Of a DNA stretch of 64,000 nt, positions 44,710 through 52,664 are shown one piece after another. The translations under genes were made by a program, and so were the position numbers. Positions within the stretch are counted from its first letter, which is position 1; the number at the start of each line of letters is the position of its first letter. Under the pieces are notes generated by a model. It was not told the DNA's origin, did no database searches, and worked only from the letters and a program-made list of their open reading frames with translations. This DNA is from Paenibacillus sp. 32352. Lineage in GTDB: Bacteria; Bacillota; Bacilli; Paenibacillales; NBRC-103111. The stretch covers positions 974,995 to 1,038,994 of the forward strand of contig NZ_MZNT01000001.1 of NCBI RefSeq assembly GCF_002042965.1, read 5' to 3'.

Positions 44710-45420
44710 TTGAAAGTCGTATGGATCGAGGATGAGAGGCAGCTGCTGCAGGAATGGACACAATATTTGAAGAAGGAATCGATTGAGGTTTTTGGAGCGG
44801 AGACAGTAGCCGAGGCCAAAGCGCTGGTCGAAGAGAAGAAGCCTGATATGCTGCTTGTGGACTGGATGCTTCCCGGCGGAGAAAGCGGACTTGAGCTGTG
44901 CAAATGGAACGAGAGGCATTGGGGGCTTCCTTTTATTATGGTCACGGCCAAAGGAGACGAGCTGGACAAGGTGCTTGCCCTCGAGCTTGGAGCCGATGAT
45001 TATTTGACGAAGCCCTTTGGACTTCGCGAGCTTAGCGCACGTATCAAAGCCGTTCTGCGCCGTACTGGGAAAGGCAAGACGCAAGATAAGGAACAGCAGG
45101 ACGAGCAGGTTGTTCAGCGGGGGCAGTTAAGGCTCGACTTCGTGCGGTTTACGGCGCAATTGGAGCAGACGAGGCTGGAATTGACGCGGACCGAATTTCT
45201 GCTGCTGTGGAGGCTGGCTTCTAATCCGGGAAGGGTGTTTACCCGCACTCATCTGATGGATGAGGCGCTTGGCGATGTGTTTATCGGCTACGAGCGGACG
45301 CTGGACTCGCATATACGCAATTTACGACGCAAGCTGGAGGAAGGCGGGGCGCACTGCGAGTATATTCAGACAGTATACGGCGTCGGGTACCGATTTGCCG
45401 AACTGGCGGCTGAAGGCTAA
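44710..45420 (+). CDS. Response regulator, OmpR/PhoB family
   Basis: The 236-residue protein has a receiver domain (residues 1-115: WIEDE acidic pair near 5-8, phospho-acceptor Asp in LLVDWMLPGGESG near 50, switch Thr in VTAKG, Lys in TKPF near 102) and an OmpR-type winged helix (about 135-230: ELTRTEFLLLWRLASNPGRVFTRTHLMDE, LDSHIRNLRRKL, YGVGYRF). The TTG at 44710 is chosen because GGAGGT lies 9 bases before it. It works with the histidine kinase 36 bases downstream and probably binds the phased repeats at 46791-46831 to control the ABC transporter. Confidence 0.93.
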   Translation: MKVVWIEDERQLLQEWTQYLKKESIEVFGAETVAEAKALVEEKKPDMLLVDWMLPGGESGLELCKWNERHWGLPFIMVTAKGDELDKVLALELGADDYLTKPFGLRELSARIKAVLRRTGKGKTQDKEQQDEQVVQRGQLRLDFVRFTAQLEQTRLELTRTEFLLLWRLASNPGRVFTRTHLMDEALGDVFIGYERTLDSHIRNLRRKLEEGGAHCEYIQTVYGVGYRFAELAAEG

Positions 45421-45456
45421 CGGCCCTTCAACGACAAACGAAAGGGGGCGGGTGGT

Positions 45457-46788
45457 GTGCAGGCTTTCACCCTGCGGCTTCATCTGGCGCTTGCATTTAT
45501 AAGTATTGGAGCAGCCTGTGTGCTTGGAGGCCTGGTCCTGTGGCTGCAGGAACGAGCCGAGCAGGCAGAGCTGCAAAGCGTAGAGCTGCTGTGGAACAGC
45601 TACGCAAAAACGGTTTACGAGCAGACCGGCAGCTGGGAGTCTATGGACAGAAGTCTGTTGACGGGGGCTTTTGGAGCTAAGGCGGATCGGCTGAGCTGGG
45701 AGCCGGCGGCAGAAGATTCCGCTTCTTCGGGACTGCAGCCGCAAGCAGGACAGGAGAGCCGAACGGCCGATACAGGCCGCAGCATCCCAGTGCTGTCAGG
45801 AGGTCAGCTTGTAGGTTATACGCAGGCTAGTGCCGAGAAGGATCGCTCAGCGCGCCGTGCGATTGTATCTGGCGCAGCCGTATTCGGACTGCTGCTGTAC
45901 GGGACTGCCTTCCTGTACAACAGGCGCATGCTAAAGCAGAAGCATCGGGACATGTACGGACTCGCCGCTCAACTGCGCAAACGGATGCAGCCTGATGCGG
46001 GAGACCTTGTCCCTCTGTGGCGGCAAGCGACAGCGGCGGACGCCGCAGCTGCCGTGCAGGAGGCGCTTGCCGCTGCCGACCAGCTGCATGAGACGATTAG
46101 CCGTCTGGAGAAGGTGAGGCGCTCTATGGTCGCTGATATTGCGCATGAGCTGCGTACACCCATTGCCATAATGCGAACGCAGCTTGAACACGCCCTGCAG
46201 GGCGAAACGAGCTTGACCGTCGATAAAATTGTAGGTCTTCATGACGAGACGCTGCGGCTTTCCAAGCTGGTTCATGACTTGCAGGATTTATCGCTGGCGG
46301 AGACAGGAAACCTGCATCTGCACAAGGCGTGGTTTGCCTATTCGGCGCTTGTCGAGGAGGTGCTCGAGTTTTTGTCTGTCGAGGGCGAGGAGAGGGCTAT
46401 TACCGCGAGCTTCAGCAAAGCGCAAGAGGTGCGCATTTTTGCGGATAAGGAGCGAGTCAGAAGCATACTGCTCAATTTGTTGGGCAACGCTTTCCGCCAT
46501 GCGCGCAGCCGTGTGCACGTGGAGCTCTCCCTAACGGACAGTGAGACTGCGATTACGGTCAACGACGACGGGTGGGGGATCGAGCAGGAGGAGCTGCCTT
46601 ATGTGTTCGACCGCTTTTACCGCGGCCGAAAAGGGATGAATCGGCAGGCAAGGGGGACAGGGCTGGGACTTGGACTGGCGATTGTCAGAGAATACGCACA
46701 GGTGCACGGAGGCTCAGTGAGCGTGAACAGCACATTCGGGATAGGCACGACTTTCACCGTATGCTTGCCCGTGATGTACGAATCGTAA
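45457..46788 (+). CDS. Sensor histidine kinase
   Basis: The 443-residue kinase has a first membrane segment at about residues 8-30, an extracellular region of about 100 residues, a second membrane segment near 130-150, a linker/HAMP-like stretch, the H-box SMVADIAHELRTPIAIMRTQLEH near 223-245, and the N, G1, F and G2 boxes (NLLGNAFRHA, DDGWGIEQEELPYVFDRFYRGRKG, GTGLGLGLAIVREYAQVHGGSV). It starts with GTG after a GGGGGCGGG site. The sizeable extracellular domain differs from the intramembrane-sensing BceS type, although the linked ABC transporter suggests a similar role in sensing an envelope stress or antibiotic. Confidence 0.92.
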   Translation: MQAFTLRLHLALAFISIGAACVLGGLVLWLQERAEQAELQSVELLWNSYAKTVYEQTGSWESMDRSLLTGAFGAKADRLSWEPAAEDSASSGLQPQAGQESRTADTGRSIPVLSGGQLVGYTQASAEKDRSARRAIVSGAAVFGLLLYGTAFLYNRRMLKQKHRDMYGLAAQLRKRMQPDAGDLVPLWRQATAADAAAAVQEALAAADQLHETISRLEKVRRSMVADIAHELRTPIAIMRTQLEHALQGETSLTVDKIVGLHDETLRLSKLVHDLQDLSLAETGNLHLHKAWFAYSALVEEVLEFLSVEGEERAITASFSKAQEVRIFADKERVRSILLNLLGNAFRHARSRVHVELSLTDSETAITVNDDGWGIEQEELPYVFDRFYRGRKGMNRQARGTGLGLGLAIVREYAQVHGGSVSVNSTFGIGTTFTVCLPVMYES

Positions 46789-46790
46789 AA

Positions 46791-46831
46791 TCTGCACAAG
46801 TTCTGCACATTCGCTTCATCGTGTATGCACA
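46791..46831 (+). promoter_or_regulatory. Three phased direct repeats, probable response-regulator binding site
   Basis: TCTGCACA occurs at 46791-46798 and 46802-46809 and TATGCACA at 46824-46831. The starts are 11 and 22 bases apart, one and two helical turns, as expected for OmpR-type regulators binding as tandem dimers. The site lies 50-90 bases before the ABC transporter ATPase start and directly after the kinase gene. Confidence 0.65.
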
Positions 46832-46881
46832 TCCTTTTGATACTGTAGAGACATTCTAGAGAAAGAGAGGTACTGTAAACG

Positions 46882-47568
46882 ATGTTCATACGAGTGTCAG
46901 GGTTAAGTAAAACGTTCGGCAAAGGGGAGGCTGCGGCTCACGCGCTCCGTGAAGTGAACCTGGAAATCGGCAAGGGCGAGCTCGTGTCGGTCACAGGTCC
47001 TTCAGGCTGCGGCAAAACGACGCTGCTGCATATTATGGCCGGCATCGAATCGATCGATACCGGGGAGGTTTGGATTGGCGATATGCCCTTGCATGAAGCC
47101 AAAGAGAAGCAAATTTCCCAATTTCGGCTTGAGCATATGGGCTTTATTTTTCAATCCTATCACTTGATTCCGGTGCTGAATGCCTGGGAGAATGCGGCAA
47201 TGCCGCTCCTGGCCAGAGGCGTAAGTACGAGAGAAGCGAAGCGGCGGGCGATTGAAGCGCTGAAGGAGGTTGGCCTGAAGGACAAGCTTGGAGCGTATCC
47301 TTCCCAGTTATCGGGCGGACAAAATCAGCGTGTGGCGATAGCCAGGGCCATTGCCGGCAAGCCTGAGCTGATCTGGGCGGACGAGCCGACGGGCGCGCTG
47401 GATTCCGAGACGGCTAAGCAAATTGTCGGGTTGCTGGAAATGCTGAATCGCCATCACGGAACGACGATCGTCATGGTAACTCATGATCAAGGCGTCGCAG
47501 AACGCGCGGAACGCATCATTCGCTTGCAAAACGGCCGGGTCGTGCATGATGGAGGGCGGGCTGTATGA
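46882..47568 (+). CDS. ABC transporter ATP-binding protein (MacB/LolD/BceA-like)
   Basis: The 228-residue ATPase has Walker A GPSGCGKTT near residue 40, the Q-loop (GFIFQSYHLIPVLNAWENAAMPL) typical of the lipoprotein/antimicrobial-peptide (MacB-type) group, signature LSGGQNQRVAIARA, Walker B LIWADEPTGALD and H-loop THD. It overlaps the permease by 4 bases. It pairs with the FtsX-type permease to pump or to disengage an envelope-active compound, under control of the two-component system upstream. Confidence 0.93.
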   Translation: MFIRVSGLSKTFGKGEAAAHALREVNLEIGKGELVSVTGPSGCGKTTLLHIMAGIESIDTGEVWIGDMPLHEAKEKQISQFRLEHMGFIFQSYHLIPVLNAWENAAMPLLARGVSTREAKRRAIEALKEVGLKDKLGAYPSQLSGGQNQRVAIARAIAGKPELIWADEPTGALDSETAKQIVGLLEMLNRHHGTTIVMVTHDQGVAERAERIIRLQNGRVVHDGGRAV

Positions 47569-50300
47569 TTTTTTCCCGTTTAGTATGGAAAATGGCCGCA
47601 AGCCATCTAACACGGCATTGGCGGCAAACTCTGCTTACCCTTGTGGCCGGGGTAATCGGGGCTCTGCTTATTACCATTAGTGTCGTCAACTATGAGTCGG
47701 TGAAGCGAAGCGGGCAGGATTGGCTGGAGCAAAGACTAGGCGCGATAAGCTGGAAAGTAACGCCGGACCAGCAGCAAGCCTTTAACCCCGATCAGCTGAA
47801 ATTGATGGATCAGTATGCGGAAAAGTTGAACCATGATTATCGTTTTCTTCCTTATGTGACCACAGAGGTATCTGTGGTGCGCAGTCAAGATCAGCAGCGG
47901 GATGCGTCAGCGCTCTCGCAGGTGCTGCTTATGGGCTTTTCCTTGCAAGCCGCGGCCAAGCTGGAAGGGGATGCTTCGGTACAGTGGCCTGCGGAGCTGG
48001 CCGATAATGAAGTCATTGTGAACAGCGGACTGGCCGGGCAGCTGAAGCTGATGGAAGGCGATGTTGTCGAGGTGACATCAAGCCGGGGGAGCCGAAAGCT
48101 GCAGGTTCGAATGATCGTTGAGGAACGGGGGCTCGCCGGCTATCGGGAATCGGGTACCCAGACAGCAACCGTCTTTGGTGCGGAGTCTGTCGTGCGTGAG
48201 CTGGCGGGACTGGAGGCTGACGGCCATTATCCGGCAGTGCTGATCGCGAGCATTGATCCGCAAACAAGCCCGCAGGCGATGCCGATGATATCCGAGCTGA
48301 GCTGGCAGCCGCAATATTTGAAGGTGGAGGCGCAGCAAAAAATAGGGAAAATGAATTTTACCTATTTGATTGGCCTGATCAGTCTGGCGGCGATTGCGAC
48401 TAGCTTGTTGTTTATGAGACAGGTGCTGCTGATGATCGCGGATTCCCGGACAGAAATATACGGCACTTTGCGGGCGATCGGGCTTTCCCGCAGGCATATT
48501 TTCTCCATGTTTCTGGTGGAAGCTTCGATGCTCTCCCTATTGAGCGCCTTGGCGGGAGTTCTGCTTGGCGCCGCGGCATCCTATGGTCTGATTCATTGGC
48601 TGTATGGCAGTTTTGCAGAAGTGCTCCAAAGACTGACGAGCGACCATATCCCGGTCAGGCCGCATTTTACGGTGGATACAGCTGTTTGGCTGCTGGCGTT
48701 TATATGGTTTGTGCTGTTTCTCACAGCTGTCGCAGCTGCCCGAAAAGCGAGCAAGCTGCAAATTGTCGCGGCCCTTCGCGGGGACTCCAGCGTAAAGTCA
48801 GATGCGATCTTTGGACGAAAGCTGCTGGTCACCGGGCTTGTGTTGCTTGGATTGCTAGTGATGGGCAAGCATGTGCGCGACGTATTTATCACAACGCCTG
48901 ATCCGGACAACTCCGGCATTTTGCTGACGGCAGTTGCCTGGCTTGGTGCTTGCTTCACGCTGTTGTTCCTGCTGATCTACTTTTTGCATGCCCTGGAGAA
49001 GCCGCTGCATCGTTTGCTGCGCTTGTTGGGAGTACCCAAGCTGTCGCTGCTGCTTGCAGTTAAGTATCCGCGGAGGCAACTGGGCCGGACCTATACAACC
49101 GGGCTGCTGTTTGCCCTTGTCATGCTGACGATTACTTTTACGGCAAGTCTCAATCAGCTGCTGGACGAGATGCGGGATGTGGAGCGCAATGAGCAGACGA
49201 TTATCGGCTTTGGCGGCTATGCGACCTACCAGACAGACGAAGAGAGGCGCAGCATTGAACAGGCAGCGGTGCTTATTCAAGAACAGCTTGAGGATCAGGT
49301 CGTGATCGAACCCTTTATGATACAATCTCGCGAATACGATCTTGGTCAAGCTATTGTGCCTGTGACGAAGCCAATTCTTCAATCAGGAATCGAGCTGCTC
49401 GGCAGGGATTCAGAGTTCAGCTCGGATCAAGCAGCATGGGAGCGGGTGGCCAATGATCAGCAGTACATTATTTTGCCGCACTTTTACATGGGCCGAAAAA
49501 TAGAGGGGCAGGCAGAAGGGTTGAAGGCGGGCGATACGATTACACTGCATGTACTTGAGAGTGGCTTGATAGCGGAAGGAAAGCAGCGGCAGGTCATGCT
49601 GGAAAAAGCGTTTGTGATCGCTGGCTTTACTCCGGATCAGGCCAAAAATACGCTTATTGATTTATATGGGGCAACCTATGTACACCCGGAAATCGCGCAG
49701 GAGCTCAAGGCATATGGCTTTAAATGGCCTAACCAAAGCAATAAAGGCATCGTATTATTCAGATTTGATTACAAAAATATAAAGCTTTCGCAGCAGTTGG
49801 AAGAGCAATTTCTGCTCCATCAAGTGCATACCTTTAAGGTTCCTTATTTGAGCAATAGCGCAGAGCAGCTTATGTACCGTCAGATGGGCAACGGGTTTAT
49901 CGGATTTACGATTTTGTCGGCTTTTATCGGCCTGCTGGGTCTTGCGGTCATACAGTTCAGAGCAATCAGGGAACGAAGCAAGGAAGTGGCGATGATGCGC
50001 TGTATTGGCGTTAGCGACCGTATCATTTATTATATGTTTTTGACCGAGGGCGTCATGATTAGTGCTGTTGGCTTAGCTGTAGGCTGGCTGATTGGTTCGA
50101 CAGGGGCGCATTTGATTAAGCAATTGTTTCAGGTAAGCCGGGAGTCCTTTCAGGAAAGTTTGACATCGGGGTATCCATTCGCCTTGCTTTCCGTCGTTTT
50201 TGCCGCTTTACTATTGGCCGCTATCGGGCTAAATACGGCTCCGGCGCGAGCTGCACTGGCATTTAAGGCTGCGGATGCACTTCGAAAGGAAGCCCATTAA
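47565..50300 (+). CDS. ABC transporter permease with two FtsX domains
   Basis: The 911-residue membrane protein has an N-terminal segment (about 15-40), an extracellular domain to about 265, an FtsX domain (about 265-410, with YGTLRAIGLSRRHIFSMFLVEASML), a second half with another large extracellular domain (about 530-780) and a C-terminal FtsX domain (about 780-905, with EVAMMRCIGVSDRIIYYMFLTEGVMIS). It is longer than BceB (about 650) and resembles the YtrF/MacB-type exporters of Firmicutes. It forms a transporter with the ATPase just upstream (ATGA overlap). The substrate is unknown; a cell-wall antibiotic or peptide is a fair guess from the gene order. Confidence 0.88.
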   Translation: MIFSRLVWKMAASHLTRHWRQTLLTLVAGVIGALLITISVVNYESVKRSGQDWLEQRLGAISWKVTPDQQQAFNPDQLKLMDQYAEKLNHDYRFLPYVTTEVSVVRSQDQQRDASALSQVLLMGFSLQAAAKLEGDASVQWPAELADNEVIVNSGLAGQLKLMEGDVVEVTSSRGSRKLQVRMIVEERGLAGYRESGTQTATVFGAESVVRELAGLEADGHYPAVLIASIDPQTSPQAMPMISELSWQPQYLKVEAQQKIGKMNFTYLIGLISLAAIATSLLFMRQVLLMIADSRTEIYGTLRAIGLSRRHIFSMFLVEASMLSLLSALAGVLLGAAASYGLIHWLYGSFAEVLQRLTSDHIPVRPHFTVDTAVWLLAFIWFVLFLTAVAAARKASKLQIVAALRGDSSVKSDAIFGRKLLVTGLVLLGLLVMGKHVRDVFITTPDPDNSGILLTAVAWLGACFTLLFLLIYFLHALEKPLHRLLRLLGVPKLSLLLAVKYPRRQLGRTYTTGLLFALVMLTITFTASLNQLLDEMRDVERNEQTIIGFGGYATYQTDEERRSIEQAAVLIQEQLEDQVVIEPFMIQSREYDLGQAIVPVTKPILQSGIELLGRDSEFSSDQAAWERVANDQQYIILPHFYMGRKIEGQAEGLKAGDTITLHVLESGLIAEGKQRQVMLEKAFVIAGFTPDQAKNTLIDLYGATYVHPEIAQELKAYGFKWPNQSNKGIVLFRFDYKNIKLSQQLEEQFLLHQVHTFKVPYLSNSAEQLMYRQMGNGFIGFTILSAFIGLLGLAVIQFRAIRERSKEVAMMRCIGVSDRIIYYMFLTEGVMISAVGLAVGWLIGSTGAHLIKQLFQVSRESFQESLTSGYPFALLSVVFAALLLAAIGLNTAPARAALAFKAADALRKEAH

Positions 50301-50470
50301 GGATCCTTCCTGGATGCTGTGCAACAAGCAGCGTATTAAGGTGGCGATGCCGATTCGATAGCGGCCATTGCAGGCGGATTAGCAGGGGTGCATGAGGGAT
50401 GCAACAATTCTGGAGAGTCATTCCGGTGTGATATTGGTCTAGGATCAGCTGAGTGGCTTGGCACAGCGCG
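50301..50470 (+). pseudogene. Remnant of an ADP-ribosylglycohydrolase C-terminus
   Basis: After the permease stop an uninterrupted-looking protein pattern appears with an internal stop: SFLDAVQQAAY, then GGDADSIAAIAGGLAGVHEG. The Gly-Gly-Asp-x-Asp plus AGxLAG pattern is the metal-binding C-terminal motif of DraG-type ADP-ribosylglycohydrolases. No start and no N-terminal part are present, and the frame breaks again near 50455. The rest of the gap up to 50580 gives nothing recognisable. Confidence 0.5.
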
Positions 50471-50580
50471 TTTATGAGCTTAGAACGCGTGCCGATGTCT
50501 CATCCATCCAAGCTTCCCTGACTGCCTTCATTGCTCAGGTGAGCTTGAATTCATTTAAATTCCCTTAGGGTAAATGGAAC

Positions 50581-50609
50581 TTGACAAAAGAAAGCAACCA
50601 TAATAAACT
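50581..50609 (+). promoter_or_regulatory. Promoter of the ABC-F leader transcript
   Basis: A consensus TTGACA (50581-50586) is followed after 17 bases by TAAACT (50604-50609). It lies 27 bases before a short leader open reading frame and about 400 bases before the ABC-F gene. Confidence 0.65.
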
Positions 50610-50635
50610 GTGACCAAATGAAAGGAAGGTTTCAA

Positions 50636-50722
50636 ATGGAACGCTTGAAAACGGTTAAACGCATTGCCAAAGGCCGCTCCGTACAAACGGATAAAAACGA
50701 TGAAACGTTGTCCGGAGCTTAA
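50636..50722 (+). CDS. 28-residue putative leader peptide
   Basis: A short frame starts with ATG 6 bases after AGGAAGG and encodes a basic peptide beginning MERLKTVKRIAKGRS and ending in SGA. It lies between a consensus promoter and two hairpins that resemble terminators, all in front of an ABC-F gene. Antibiotic-resistance ABC-F genes are often induced by ribosome stalling on such leader peptides, which prevents terminator formation. It resembles no protein I know, and its role is inferred from position and architecture. Confidence 0.6.
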   Translation: MERLKTVKRIAKGRSVQTDKNDETLSGA

Positions 50723-50828
50723 TCAAAAAAGCGAATTGCTTTTTATTTCATCGACCGATAGCCCGAAAAAAAGAGTGTGTTCATCACGCTTATTTTGTCG
50801 TGCCGTCGGTTGGTGATAGAGATTAAGA

Positions 50829-50860
50829 GGCTGCAGACAAGGTTTTGTCTGCGGCCTTTT
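50829..50860 (+). terminator. First attenuator-like terminator in the ABC-F leader
   Basis: The arms GGCTGCAGACAA and TTGTCTGCGGCC (one G-T pair) around a four-base loop are followed by TTTTGTG. It lies 106 bases after the leader peptide stop. A segment CGACCGA near 50751-50757 could pair with TCGGTTG near 50807-50813 as a competing upstream structure. Confidence 0.65.
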
Positions 50861-50927
50861 GTGTATAACCGTTCAGCTTCCATCGCTGAAGTTATATTCC
50901 CGGTACACGGCTTGCTGTGTACAGAGA

Positions 50928-50979
50928 AGCAGAAGGCTTGCACCTGAGGGTGCAGTTGCCTTCTGCTTTTTTTGTTTTT
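50928..50979 (+). terminator. Second, strong attenuator terminator before the ABC-F gene
   Basis: The arms AGCAGAAGGC and GCCTTCTGCT enclose a small inner hairpin (TGCACC/GGTGCA) and are followed by seven T and a second T-run. It ends about 30 bases before the ABC-F start, so default transcription would stop before the gene. Confidence 0.85.
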
Positions 50980-51008
50980 CACATATTTAAGGAAAAGAGG
51001 AATGCAAA

Positions 51009-52553
51009 ATGAGTTTGCTTGAAGTGTACGATATGTCCCATGCTTACGGGGATAAAGTTTTATACAGAAACGTTCAGCTGGAGCTTTATAAGGGAGAGCA
51101 TTTGGGAGTCGTCGGCCAAAACGGGACGGGGAAAAGCACCCTGATCCGTATTTTGACGGGCGAGATCATCCCGGATAGCGGAACTATTAAATGGCAGCCC
51201 CATTGTAAAATCGGCCATCTTGATCAATACGCCGAAATCAGCGGAAGCAAGTCGATTCTGCAGTACCTCCAAGCCGCTTTTGCGGAGGCTTACGAGCTGG
51301 AAGCGGAGCTGAACCGATTATATGAACAGAGCGCAGCCACGGGCGACGAAGCGCTGCTGCTGAAAGCCGCGGAGGTACAAGAGCGCCTTGACGCTCTCGA
51401 TTATTTTTCTATCGATAGCCTTATCAGCAAAGTAGTGCACGGTTTAGGAATCGATGCGATAGGGATTGACCGGTCCATTGAGAGCTTAAGCGGCGGCCAG
51501 AGAGCTAAAGTCATCCTGGCAAAGCTACTGCTCGAGAAGCCGGACGTGCTGCTGCTGGACGAACCGACGAATTTTCTTGATAAGGAGCACGTTGACTGGC
51601 TGGCCGAGTATTTATCCCTTAGCAAGCAGGCCTTCATTGTGGTAACCCACCATTATGAGTTCCTGGAAGCCGTGGCTACGAGCATCTGCGATATTGAAGG
51701 CCAAACCGTAAGGAAATATTACGGCACCTTCAAGCAATTTTTGAAGCAGAAGGCTCACTTGCGGGAGGACCATATACGTCAATACCATGCCCAGCAGAAG
51801 AAGATCGAGCAGACCGAAGCCTATATCCGTAAAAATAAAGCGGGTGTCAATTCCCGAATCGCAAGAGGCCGGCAAAAGCAGCTTGACCGGTTGGAACGAA
51901 TCGCCCCTCCGACTTTCGTCTCTAAGCCGTCCATTACATTCAGGGAGCTGCCGCTTACCTCGCAGGCGGTGCTTGAGGTCAGTCAATTGGAGGTAGGCTA
52001 CGGTAAGCCGCTGCTGCCTAAATTGAATTTTTCCATGGCCGGCGGGGAGAAGCTGGTTATTACCGGCTTTAACGGCATAGGCAAGTCCACTCTGCTGAAG
52101 ACCTTGGTAGGAAAGCTTCCCCGTCTTTCCGGCACCTTCAAATTTGCGGAGCAAGCAAAGCTCGGCTATTTTGAGCAGGATTTGCGCTGGGAGGACGACG
52201 GAATGACACCGGTCCAGATTATAGCCGAGGCCTTCCCGCAAATGAATGGGAAGGATATACGCCGGCATCTGTCCCGATGCGGTATCAAGGAAGCTCATGT
52301 CATGCAATCCATCCGAACGCTGAGCGGCGGAGAGCAATCCAAGGTGAAGCTGTGCCGAATGCTGCTTAAGGGTTCCAACGTCCTGATTCTGGATGAGCCG
52401 ACCAATCATCTGGATGCCGAGACCAAAGATGCGCTGCAGAGTGCTTTAATCAAATTTACGGGTAGTATCCTGCTCGTATCTCATGAACAGTCGTTTTATC
52501 AGGAGTGGGCGGACCGTGTTCTCGACATGGAGGACCTTGGTTTGTTCGAATAA
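51009..52553 (+). CDS. ABC-F family ribosome-associated ATPase
   Basis: The 514-residue soluble protein has two ATPase domains and no membrane part. Domain 1 (about 1-235): Walker A GQNGTGKST, signature LSGGQRAKVILAK, Walker B VLLLDEPTNFLD. A charged linker at about 240-300 (KQKAHLREDHIRQYHAQQKKIEQTEAYIRKN) is the P-site interaction region that reaches into the ribosome. Domain 2 (about 315-514): Walker A GFNGIGKST, signature LSGGEQSKVKLCR, LILDEPTNHLD. ABC-F proteins either protect ribosomes from antibiotics or assist stalled translation. The leader peptide and attenuators upstream favour an inducible antibiotic-protection role against lincosamide, streptogramin or pleuromutilin type drugs. 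The exact subgroup is not resolved. Confidence 0.9.
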   Translation: MSLLEVYDMSHAYGDKVLYRNVQLELYKGEHLGVVGQNGTGKSTLIRILTGEIIPDSGTIKWQPHCKIGHLDQYAEISGSKSILQYLQAAFAEAYELEAELNRLYEQSAATGDEALLLKAAEVQERLDALDYFSIDSLISKVVHGLGIDAIGIDRSIESLSGGQRAKVILAKLLLEKPDVLLLDEPTNFLDKEHVDWLAEYLSLSKQAFIVVTHHYEFLEAVATSICDIEGQTVRKYYGTFKQFLKQKAHLREDHIRQYHAQQKKIEQTEAYIRKNKAGVNSRIARGRQKQLDRLERIAPPTFVSKPSITFRELPLTSQAVLEVSQLEVGYGKPLLPKLNFSMAGGEKLVITGFNGIGKSTLLKTLVGKLPRLSGTFKFAEQAKLGYFEQDLRWEDDGMTPVQIIAEAFPQMNGKDIRRHLSRCGIKEAHVMQSIRTLSGGEQSKVKLCRMLLKGSNVLILDEPTNHLDAETKDALQSALIKFTGSILLVSHEQSFYQEWADRVLDMEDLGLFE

Positions 52554-52664
52554 TCCTTACTTTTGTGCAAATTTGAATTAGCATTCTGTATGTGAAGCCT
52601 CCAGCCCGATGACTATAATTTGATTCAAGAACACAATATGAACCAAATTTAAGGAGGCAATGTC

